A stretch of 7,117 nt of DNA from Flavobacteriales bacterium (lineage in GTDB: Bacteria; Bacteroidota; Bacteroidia; UBA10329), in NCBI GenBank assembly GCA_020635495.1, contig JACJZQ010000031.1:1-7117 (forward strand), given 5' to 3'. A model generated the notes under the pieces. That model had not been told where the DNA came from. It saw only the letters and a list, made by a program, of their open reading frames with translations, and searched no databases. A program made the translations under genes and the position numbers. Of this stretch, positions 1 to 6,804 are shown piece after piece. Every line of letters starts with the position of its first letter. Within the stretch, counting starts at the first letter, position 1.

Positions 1-1455
1 TGTCTTTTCTACTGGCACAGGAATACCATCCTTGTAACCTGGAGTAAAACCAGTAATAGAACTTACCACTTCAATTGCAGCCTCATCAAGCAATGGATGA
101 ACACCCTTGGCAACACGCACATTGGTAACACCACCGGTTGCAGTAACCACATAATGCAGATAAACATTTCCGGAAATGCGCTGCTGGCGTGCCTGAAGTG
201 GATAGTTGAGATTTCGATTGATATAATCATCCAGCGCCTTGGTTCCTCCCGGATATATTGGTTGCCTGTCCACGACCTTGTAAGCAGACGGTGTTGTTGG
301 GACCGAAGGAGATTCTTGTTGATAAGGTCGTTGGGCAGATTCAGCCCTGTTCACAACTTGGTTGCTTTGATGACTCTGAGGCCGAGGCGTATTTGTTTCG
401 GTGGACTCTGAAGGTGCTTTCATTTTTTCTTCTTCCTCCAACGGAGAATCCTCTGCCATTCCATCTTCTTTTTGCTGCAATGTATCAGAAGGGGTGACAG
501 CACTCGAAACGTCAATTTTATCCGTATCATTCTTGAGCCCTTCGTCTTGCTGAACCCCCTTCTCAATTCCAGCCCAATCGCGTAGTGCTTTTGTCTGAAG
601 TCCCCAGCCGTCCAAAGTATCCAGAAGCGGACTTCTGAACATGTAGCCAGTTCCTATCAGCGAAACGAATAACACCAACACGCCAATTGTCCATAAAAAC
701 CCTATTAATTTTCGCTTAGGCTCAGGGCGCTGCTCTTCTGGTATGTCCGTTTTGAAAGACGCAGCTCGTTTTGCAAACCGCTCAAGTTCAGAATTCAATT
801 GAAATTCCGTCCTCTCATCTAAAATACCAGATGCTCTGGTCCTAAGAAACAAATCGTCTTTGGCAACTTGATCAAAGGCGCCTTTCTCTAATAATTTGGT
901 TCGAATGAATAAAACTAAGTTGTCTGGCAGCGGTGTTTCTTTCGATTCCTCATTAACCTGATTTGAATCCATGTCTTGTAAAACATCTTGCCCTTCAACC
1001 TGCGGCTGAAAAGCGGTATTTTGAGGACTTTCGCCTACTTCCGCAACATCAAAGTTCTGATAAGCCATTGCATCCTCAATAACCTTGGGCTGATTCAGTT
1101 TGGGCTCTGTACTTACTGATTCAGTTTGGCTACCAGCCGATAGAACCTCCTTAGGTTGATTCAGAGATGTCTCTGTTACCCTTGGCCCTGTATCCTCCAC
1201 ATGAGGTTTAAACTGTGAGTCAGCAGTAGAAACTTGTTCGGCAGATTCAATACTGACAGCACCTCCAATTTGCACACCTTCATGCACATTAGAAGGGTCT
1301 TCTTGAACTATCGGTACTTCAACATTCCCAGTAGACTCATCAGAATCTTTGCTCTCAACAGGTGCTTGGACTGGCTCCGCTGTCGTCTTCGTGCCGCATT
1401 TAGGGCAAAATTTCTGAGTTTCCCTTAATTGATTTCCGCAGGTTCTACAAAACAT
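1..1455 (-). CDS. Zinc-ribbon / single-span membrane protein with TonB C-terminal domain (3' end outside window)
   Basis: The frame is open for 485 codons from the ATG at 1455 to the left edge with no stop, so the C-terminus is missing, probably by only a dozen or so residues judging from the TonB fold. Domains: a zinc ribbon at residues 3-20 (C3, C6, C17, C20, i.e. CxxC-x10-CxxC); an acidic, Gln/Ser/Thr-rich linker to about 175; a predicted helical domain at about 176-233; a basic stretch (KRK, 247-249) followed by one membrane span at about 250-273; a polar linker to about 393; and a TonB C-terminal domain from about 394 (YPGG at 401-404, then LNYP and a LLDEAA helix). The positive-inside rule puts the zinc ribbon in the cytoplasm and the TonB domain in the periplasm. 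TonB-type domains normally contact outer-membrane receptors and transmit energy from ExbB/ExbD. Here the span contains no histidine, whereas classic TonB needs one, and no exbB/exbD is visible. The start is fixed by an in-frame TAG two codons upstream. It is the last visible operon gene, 26 bases after its neighbour. The domain calls are firm; energy transduction is uncertain. Confidence 0.9.
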   Translation of the reverse strand, partial: MFCRTCGNQLRETQKFCPKCGTKTTAEPVQAPVESKDSDESTGNVEVPIVQEDPSNVHEGVQIGGAVSIESAEQVSTADSQFKPHVEDTGPRVTETSLNQPKEVLSAGSQTESVSTEPKLNQPKVIEDAMAYQNFDVAEVGESPQNTAFQPQVEGQDVLQDMDSNQVNEESKETPLPDNLVLFIRTKLLEKGAFDQVAKDDLFLRTRASGILDERTEFQLNSELERFAKRAASFKTDIPEEQRPEPKRKLIGFLWTIGVLVLFVSLIGTGYMFRSPLLDTLDGWGLQTKALRDWAGIEKGVQQDEGLKNDTDKIDVSSAVTPSDTLQQKEDGMAEDSPLEEEEKMKAPSESTETNTPRPQSHQSNQVVNRAESAQRPYQQESPSVPTTPSAYKVVDRQPIYPGGTKALDDYINRNLNYPLQARQQRISGNVYLHYVVTATGGVTNVRVAKGVHPLLDEAAIEVVSSITGFTPGYKDGIPVPVEKT

Positions 1456-1481
1456 GATCTACATTCTGATAAACACAATTC

Positions 1482-2456
1482 TTATCCAAACTTGCTGACA
1501 ATCTCAGTCATATTAAAGTCTCCTTTAATTTCTTGAATATCTATTGCCCCTTGCAATACTTTAAAGAAGAATTCTGCGATTGATTCGACCGTCAAATCTT
1601 TTGATACCGCAATTCCATCGCCACCTAATTGGTAAGTTCGAAGAAGTTGAGGACCAAGAGCGGCATTGGCCAACAGAAAGTGATTGTTGAATTTATCCAT
1701 ATCAAGCAGGTCAGCTGTAAGAACCTTTCCAACTACGGAATAGCTCCGAATCACCTGTTGGGAATCTTCTGAACGAAGTGTTGATTTTAACTCGTCAGCT
1801 TCCATGTTCATCTTGATCTTGCCTGAATAGGCTGATTGCTCTTTACCCAAATACAATGCTCCTAGATCCGCTAAACTGAGGTTGTACATTTCCGCTAACG
1901 GAGTTACTACCACCCTCTCAACGGTAAATGCACTTGGTAATAAGAGATGAACCGTTTTGGAAATTGTTGCTTGTGGAGCATTGAATGTTCCAACAATTGA
2001 ATTGGTCAAATCAAGTTTTTGAGTTGCGAAAACACCACCAATGACCACACAATCTTCTAAAATCACCTCATCAGCGAAAATGCTCCCTGAGATGTACGCA
2101 TTTCGAAGTTTAACTTGCTTAGCATTGATGTCAGCTTTGAAATAAACTCTGCAATTCTTTGCCAAGGAAACAATTGAATCTGATGACCCAACAGCCTTTT
2201 CAAAAACAACTTCTTGGGTCGCATCAGTGTTCACATGCAATTCGCGTTCAACAAACACTGCCCCAAGAACTTTAAAAGGACCATCCGCGATTTCGAGTTG
2301 CCTGGCGAAAACTGCCCCCTCAACAATCGTATTACCTTGAACGACCACATCCCTCTCCAATTCAGAAGCGACAACCGGAAGTATGGCACTTCTGACGAGA
2401 TTGTCTTTCAGCAACAATCGGTTATCGTTAACCCTAAGTTCCTTTAACTCTTCCAT
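1482..2456 (-). CDS. Bactofilin-like beta-helix protein with C-terminal helical extension
   Basis: A 324-residue protein with no signal peptide or membrane span, so expected in the cytoplasm. Residues about 34-175 consist of short alternating hydrophobic strands punctuated by a repeated rung motif of the type G-[AST]-[VI]-F-A. It appears at G47-F50, G65-F68, G124-F127, G141-F143 and G156-F158, about 16-20 residues apart where successive rungs are recognisable. This is the pattern of the right-handed beta-helix of bactofilins (polymer-forming cytoskeletal proteins), which self-assemble into nucleotide-independent filaments and scaffold other proteins at the membrane. Typical bactofilins are about 100-200 residues with short tails. 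This one has an extra, partly helical region of about 145 residues (180-324) that I do not recognise. It follows the 351-residue gene by 10 bases and has no clear Shine-Dalgarno. Its position between the coiled-coil paralogues and the TonB-type protein suggests a scaffold role (inference). Alternative: another left- or right-handed beta-helix family; strict hexapeptide acyltransferase repeats are absent. Confidence 0.8.
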   Translation of the reverse strand: MEELKELRVNDNRLLLKDNLVRSAILPVVASELERDVVVQGNTIVEGAVFARQLEIADGPFKVLGAVFVERELHVNTDATQEVVFEKAVGSSDSIVSLAKNCRVYFKADINAKQVKLRNAYISGSIFADEVILEDCVVIGGVFATQKLDLTNSIVGTFNAPQATISKTVHLLLPSAFTVERVVVTPLAEMYNLSLADLGALYLGKEQSAYSGKIKMNMEADELKSTLRSEDSQQVIRSYSVVGKVLTADLLDMDKFNNHFLLANAALGPQLLRTYQLGGDGIAVSKDLTVESIAEFFFKVLQGAIDIQEIKGDFNMTEIVSKFG

Positions 2457-2466
2457 TTGTGACTGT

Positions 2467-3522
2467 CTAGTAGTTAATTCTAAGTTCTGTATTTGATTTC
2501 CACAACTTTTCGATCATTTGAACAACCCTATCAGCTTGTTGTGGATTTCCTTGAGTTTTTCTGTACTCCACCAATCCGGAATTGACATATTGGTCGATTC
2601 TGCCCCGAGTTGCGTCATCAATAGTCTTCCAATTATTCTGCTGGTTCATTAGAGAATCCACCTGAAATTGAACCAATTCAGTTCTGATACCAGCATTCGC
2701 CTCATTTAAGAACATACTTGTTGCAAACGCGGACTCTTTACTCGCAGTTTGTATAAACATGATTGGTAAATTCTCTCTCATTGAAGTATCAAGTCCATCC
2801 GCTTCTAGAATCTCGTCAAGTTGGACTGAAAGATTCCTTTGGCTATCCAAGTACTTTTTCGCTTGGGAAAGAAAAACCACTGTCCGACTCTTCAATCCTG
2901 AAGCCACGATTTTTGCGGTTAATCCTTGGCGCTCCTTCACATGAACAGTTGATACAACGACCCCTGGGCTTTTAAAATATCTGTTCAGGTTTTGGGAAAC
3001 TGAGGACTGCAATCCACTTGCAGAACTATTTAGCGATAATATCCTGCTCTTTAGTTCCTTGTCCAAGTCATCAAATAGCCTCATATAACGCTGAAGAATT
3101 CGGTTAAAATCAGTTCCGAATTGTTCTTGCTTTGCAACGCAACTCTCTTGATGCTGCATCAACTCAACGGTCAATGCCTCTACCCTTGGCATCATCTCCG
3201 AAATTTGCTGTCCAATCTCTGATTGAATCAGCCCATAAAACCCTTGAACGATTGAGTCGGCAACCTCATTCGCACTTTGAATTTTAGCTGCGATCTGGGC
3301 TGCTTCAGCACCTGTGATTGCTCCTTGAAGAAAATTGATGTTTGACTTGAAATTCCCAACGCTGTGATCAAAGTGGGAAGTATCCACATCTATATCGATC
3401 GTTACCGGAACATCGATGTATACAACATCACGAATCGTTCCTCCGTTCTCAGAAGCCGGATAATCGTAGGACACGGAGACGGATCCGGATACGGTTTCTT
3501 GATATCTACGCGAATAACTCAT
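2467..3522 (-). CDS. Uncharacterised helical protein, paralogue of the gene just upstream (second copy, with N-terminal beta-rich extension)
   Basis: A 351-residue protein with no signal peptide or membrane span; function not recognised. I place the start at the ATG at 3522, not at the earlier in-frame ATG at 3552. It sits 8 bases after a strong GGAGGT and overlaps the upstream stop as ATGA, whereas the longer form would intrude 34 bases into the previous gene with a poorly related leader. Residues 1-48 are rich in alternating Val/Ser/Tyr/Asp and look like beta strands. From residue 39 it aligns without gaps to the 309-residue neighbour, at a constant offset of 38 residues, for about 125 residues. 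Shared landmarks are VDT (46-48), GFYxLIxS (94-101) and DFNxI..RY..LFD.L...L.SR (138-160), with about 27% identity by hand count. The C-terminal half is more divergent but keeps similar segments (DEIL near 236-239, LPIMFIQTA near 252-260, DRV at 331-333). The core is probably coiled-coil. Tandem duplication followed by divergence suggests a hetero-oligomer (inference). Confidence 0.88.
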   Translation of the reverse strand: MSYSRRYQETVSGSVSVSYDYPASENGGTIRDVVYIDVPVTIDIDVDTSHFDHSVGNFKSNINFLQGAITGAEAAQIAAKIQSANEVADSIVQGFYGLIQSEIGQQISEMMPRVEALTVELMQHQESCVAKQEQFGTDFNRILQRYMRLFDDLDKELKSRILSLNSSASGLQSSVSQNLNRYFKSPGVVVSTVHVKERQGLTAKIVASGLKSRTVVFLSQAKKYLDSQRNLSVQLDEILEADGLDTSMRENLPIMFIQTASKESAFATSMFLNEANAGIRTELVQFQVDSLMNQQNNWKTIDDATRGRIDQYVNSGLVEYRKTQGNPQQADRVVQMIEKLWKSNTELRINY

Positions 3523-3536
3523 CTTGCTACACCTCC
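3519..3536 (-). promoter_or_regulatory. Strong Shine-Dalgarno and ATGA stop/start overlap between the two paralogues
   Basis: Read on the minus strand, GGAGGT (3536-3531) is followed after 8 bases by ATG (3522-3520), and the upstream gene's TGA (3521-3519) shares bases with that ATG. This settles the start of the 351-residue protein and indicates translational coupling. It is the only clear Shine-Dalgarno among the visible starts of the block, which is notable if the host is a Bacteroidota member, where such motifs are usually weak or absent. Confidence 0.8.
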
Positions 3537-4448
3537 GCTCAGACCATTCCACGTTTTGGAAGAATCCATTAGGCCAGTAATTGTTCGCTTGACTCTGTCA
3601 GGCAATTGCGATTCAAGAACCAGAAGACTAAATTCCCTCTTAACCTGATTCTCATTATGAGCATCAACACCTTGCCAATTCAATCGAGTCACCACTTCAG
3701 ATACCGAGGATTGAACCCTTGAATCAGCAGGTGCGCCAATCGGTGAAACGTTTACAGACCACACGTTCTGTTTCACATTTATGTCGCACGATTCAGCCAC
3801 TAACACGGGCACAAAAAGGGTCTGAGGATCCTCCACTTTCACATCGCTCAGAATGCTATCAACCAAACTGCGCTGATCCTCAGAATTTTGGACAAATTGG
3901 CCCATTGAAGCAATATTGTTCCGGCCATTGAATTTGGTATTGGAAACAGAAATTGCCACACATTGCGCAAGGCTCTCATTTTGATTGATCGCAGGATTGG
4001 CTGCCAAACGTTTCGGTCGGCTATCAACCTGTGATACATCCTTGAATAGAAAGTTAGTGGTAGGCTTATCCAGCTCAAAAACACGACTTCTCAAACTGTT
4101 ATTTAGCGAGTCAAAAAGTTTAGTGTATCGAGAAGCGATCATATTGAAATCCTTCTCCATCCTTCCCTTAATGGAAATTAATGCAGCCGATTGCGACTGA
4201 AGTTCCATAAGCTTGGCCTCTGCCTCACTTTTATGCTTAGCCAGTTTTTGAGAAACTTGAGACCGTATTAGGGAATAAAACCCAAAGTTGACGTTACGAC
4301 AAATGTTATCAGCGCCTTCCTTTTCGGCTAGGATTACCGCTGACTCCATAGCCACAACAGCTGCTGTTACTCCATCGACATGTCTTGAAACACCATCGAT
4401 GCTATCAGCCATCTCACCCGTATCTACCCGAAAACTAAAATGTGCCAT
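3519..4448 (-). CDS. Uncharacterised helical protein, paralogue of the gene just downstream (first copy)
   Basis: A 309-residue protein with no membrane span or signal peptide; I do not recognise a named family. The N-terminus begins with a short strand ending in VDT (8-10), then a long helical region from about 14 to 127. This carries GFYSLIRS (56-63) and DFN..ASRYTKLFDSL (100-115), the two landmarks shared with the next gene at exactly the same 44-residue separation. The second half is mixed alpha/beta with a hydrophobic strand near 211-218 (LFVPVLVA). The ATG at 4448 is the earliest possible start because an in-frame TAA lies two codons upstream. No Shine-Dalgarno is evident. It begins 19 bases after the 771-residue gene. 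Its stop overlaps the next start (ATGA), and its last codons (GGA GGT) double as that gene's ribosome-binding site. Such coupling normally keeps two subunits in fixed ratio, which fits partner proteins (inference). Confidence 0.9.
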   Translation of the reverse strand: MAHFSFRVDTGEMADSIDGVSRHVDGVTAAVVAMESAVILAEKEGADNICRNVNFGFYSLIRSQVSQKLAKHKSEAEAKLMELQSQSAALISIKGRMEKDFNMIASRYTKLFDSLNNSLRSRVFELDKPTTNFLFKDVSQVDSRPKRLAANPAINQNESLAQCVAISVSNTKFNGRNNIASMGQFVQNSEDQRSLVDSILSDVKVEDPQTLFVPVLVAESCDINVKQNVWSVNVSPIGAPADSRVQSSVSEVVTRLNWQGVDAHNENQVKREFSLLVLESQLPDRVKRTITGLMDSSKTWNGLSGGVAR

Positions 4449-4467
4449 CGTTTACCAATTGAGATTA

Positions 4468-6783
4468 TCACACCAATTTGTTTCCGCAACCTTCACAGAA
4501 TTCCGCACCACCGGCATTTTCAGTTCCACATGCTCCGCAAGTGACTGTTTGAGCATCCATGTTCAAATCTGAGAGTTCATCTCCATCTTCAGTATTTGAC
4601 CCAGTGGCATTTGCGCTAGTAGCGGTTGTTTCTTCGTTAAAATCATCAGCAAAGCCTTCTGAATCTAAATCCGATTTCTCTTCCGAGACTGTTTGTTCTG
4701 TATCCGTAAACTGGCTATCAACATCAGAGCTTGAAACATCTTCCCCACGGCTGTCCTCATCCTCCGGTTCTTCGGACAATTGACCATCGAGTCTTTGCTC
4801 AAAAGGGTGTTCACTTGGGTCCTCAGCACTAGAAACATTATCATCAAAACTAACCTCAGCATCTACCTCCAATTGGTCATTCAGGCCCTCAATTCCATCA
4901 TTTGAATCGGAGGTTTCCTGCGTTGCAATTCCATCCAATTCATCAAGTGCCCTTTGTGCAAACTTTGGTAGATTAATAGAGAGGTGCTCGTTGGTGATTG
5001 CCTCCATGGACGGTTCCGGAGGCAACTCTGAAGTTTCAGCAAAAAACGGATTGACCGAGGCAAGAGGTGAACGCCTTTGGTCTAATGAGTTCACCTTACT
5101 GCTGGCGATTGCGTAACTTCTAAAGGTAGCATCCCTTAAAGACGCATCGTAGTACTCAATGTGTTCAAACTTCTCAGCCCTCCTGTCGATGTCTTCTTTC
5201 AAACGATCCATGTAGTCAGAAAAGTCTGACTGAACCGCTTTGAATTCGTTTGATTTGACCTCAAAAGCGGCAAACACCTCAGATTCGTTGTCCGTATCTT
5301 CGACCACTCCACTTGCCAGACTCGCTCCTTTTTCCAAACTCTCACCGGTCTTCTTCAACGCCACCATAGCGTTATACGATGAGATGTACTCGCTAAGAGT
5401 AGATCTCATCTTGTCTATAAGGCCATTGCTCTCAGCTCGATTCCTAGCATAAAAATCTTCAGTATCCCGATGCCATTGGTTCAGATAATCAATCTTTTGA
5501 TCCTTGATACTATTGTAAATTTTCAACCTTTCTTTCCGGTTCTCAGCCATCAGATTCTGAACGATCGGAGCCACAATTTCCTCGTGGATTTGATGAATGC
5601 CGAATGGATATGACGTTTTGCTACCATCTTCAGCGACCCATTTCTCTGAAATAACGTCATATCTAACACGAGAACTTTGCTTAAGATGAAATGGCTTATA
5701 GTTCTCGAGTGAATCCTGATAATTGAATTTCTCGAATCGAATTCGATCGATTTCCTCAGACTCTAAGTTGGATGAATAATGATTGTAAGAGCACTTAAGT
5801 ATCTGTAGAAGCAACTTATTTGAACTGTCGATAAGGTGATTACTCGATGCAAGTTTTACCTGGGTAATGGCTTGAACAGATCGAGCAACATCCATCATTT
5901 TAATCCGAAGCCCTTCCTCAAATTTGGTGTGTTCATTTTCAAGGGATTTCTTCATTTGGTTCAACGAATGGAACCTTTCAACTTCTTCTTTGTATCTGGA
6001 AGGATCGAATACATTCAAAACTGGAGCATTACCCGTACGTGATGCACCGAACTGTCGTAGTTGATCCGCATATCCACTGTTCGGCATCACAACTGGAAGT
6101 GAAACTGATTTGTGATCCAAATCATCAAGACAAAACGCAGATGTACGAAGCGCTCGATCGACCTGTCCGTAATAGTCATGATATGGTATGGATTGAATCG
6201 ACAGCGAATAGTCATCCGTTTCAACCAATTCAGTTTCATTCGACCCATCAACAACCGGTGTGGACTTCATTAATCCATCAAGGTCAGACACAGCCCGCGT
6301 GAAGAGTTCGGTCTGCTTCAGCGTATTCAACTGAAAATGTTGTTGGTCTACCTTACCAGTAAAATCGATGATGAAACTCTTATTTTCAAAGGGAATTCTT
6401 GTTGCCACTGGAACGTAGGCTAAACCCATTTTGCTCACCTTATAATCCCTAAATATTTCTTTATGTGCTGATTCGAACCCCTCTTTTCGTGTTGTGGTTT
6501 GCTGTATTAATTGTTCGAGTTCCTTCAACTTCTGAATCTGAAGAAAAGCAATGATGAGCGGAATTACCAAGAAGAAAAGACCGAAGCAAACGTTCCTTAT
6601 AAGTGTGGACTTTTTCACCTTAGCCTGATGCTGTAGTATCTCTTCTTCGCAAATGGCCATTTCTTTCTCATACTGTTCCTCCTCTGCGACAATTTTCTCA
6701 GCTGCCTTCCTGTAATAGTCAAATAGAACCTTAGCCTGATCCTGATAAACATTTGTTGAACTAGCGAATACTTTTCCTTCCAT
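4468..6783 (-). CDS. Large membrane-anchored coiled-coil protein with acidic tail and C-terminal zinc ribbon
   Basis: A 771-residue protein of unknown function. From the N-terminus: a charged helix/coiled coil (about 25-58, rich in Glu and Lys), one hydrophobic segment (about 64-83, with a proline at 75), a second short coiled coil (about 84-112), and a beta-rich stretch (about 119-142). A long, mainly helical body follows to about 620, with coiled-coil-like parts near 263-300, 400-480 and 510-545. Next comes a strongly acidic Ser/Asp/Glu-rich disordered tail (about 621-745). A zinc ribbon ends the protein: C749, C752, C763, C766 (CxxC-x10-CxxC), five residues from the C-terminus. An in-frame TAG three codons upstream makes the ATG at 6783 the earliest start; no Shine-Dalgarno is seen. 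It lies 21 bases after the preceding gene and 19 before the next. Zinc-ribbon spacing matches that of the TonB-type protein at the other end of the block. Orientation in the membrane is unclear, because basic residues before the span suggest N-in while a reduced zinc ribbon is expected inside. A scaffold or anchor is my inference; no catalytic motif was found. Confidence 0.92.
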   Translation of the reverse strand: MEGKVFASSTNVYQDQAKVLFDYYRKAAEKIVAEEEQYEKEMAICEEEILQHQAKVKKSTLIRNVCFGLFFLVIPLIIAFLQIQKLKELEQLIQQTTTRKEGFESAHKEIFRDYKVSKMGLAYVPVATRIPFENKSFIIDFTGKVDQQHFQLNTLKQTELFTRAVSDLDGLMKSTPVVDGSNETELVETDDYSLSIQSIPYHDYYGQVDRALRTSAFCLDDLDHKSVSLPVVMPNSGYADQLRQFGASRTGNAPVLNVFDPSRYKEEVERFHSLNQMKKSLENEHTKFEEGLRIKMMDVARSVQAITQVKLASSNHLIDSSNKLLLQILKCSYNHYSSNLESEEIDRIRFEKFNYQDSLENYKPFHLKQSSRVRYDVISEKWVAEDGSKTSYPFGIHQIHEEIVAPIVQNLMAENRKERLKIYNSIKDQKIDYLNQWHRDTEDFYARNRAESNGLIDKMRSTLSEYISSYNAMVALKKTGESLEKGASLASGVVEDTDNESEVFAAFEVKSNEFKAVQSDFSDYMDRLKEDIDRRAEKFEHIEYYDASLRDATFRSYAIASSKVNSLDQRRSPLASVNPFFAETSELPPEPSMEAITNEHLSINLPKFAQRALDELDGIATQETSDSNDGIEGLNDQLEVDAEVSFDDNVSSAEDPSEHPFEQRLDGQLSEEPEDEDSRGEDVSSSDVDSQFTDTEQTVSEEKSDLDSEGFADDFNEETTATSANATGSNTEDGDELSDLNMDAQTVTCGACGTENAGGAEFCEGCGNKLV

Positions 6784-6804
6784 GGAGATCTAGTTAAGTG
6801 ATGA

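Noticed and set aside
97..497. Two overlapping plus-strand open frames
   Set aside because: They lie opposite the TonB domain and periplasmic linker, which have clear family motifs on the minus strand; the plus-strand translations show no domain.
1083..1164. A 16-base near-repeat encoding LNQPK twice (1083-1098 and 1149-1164) in the acidic linker
   Set aside because: Only two short copies with two mismatches, inside a low-complexity disordered linker; not enough to call a functional repeat.
1930..2360. Hexapeptide-repeat acyltransferase as an alternative for the beta-helix protein
   Set aside because: The repeats do not follow the strict [LIV]-G-x4 six-residue period, and no catalytic histidine context is seen.
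3523..3552. Ten extra N-terminal residues for the 351-residue protein from an ATG at 3552
   Set aside because: The ATG at 3522 has a strong GGAGGT at 8 bases and an ATGA overlap. The longer form overlaps the upstream gene by 34 bases, and the extra residues match nothing in the paralogue.
3364..4572. Several plus-strand frames of 60-94 codons opposite the paralogue pair
   Set aside because: The minus-strand reading is supported by paralogy between two genes; the opposite frames are mutually unrelated and lack motifs.
6021..6060. A Gly-rich stretch in the 771-residue protein (near residues 245-255) considered as a nucleotide-binding loop
   Set aside because: It lacks the Lys-Ser/Thr of a Walker A motif, and no Walker B-like segment follows at a suitable distance.
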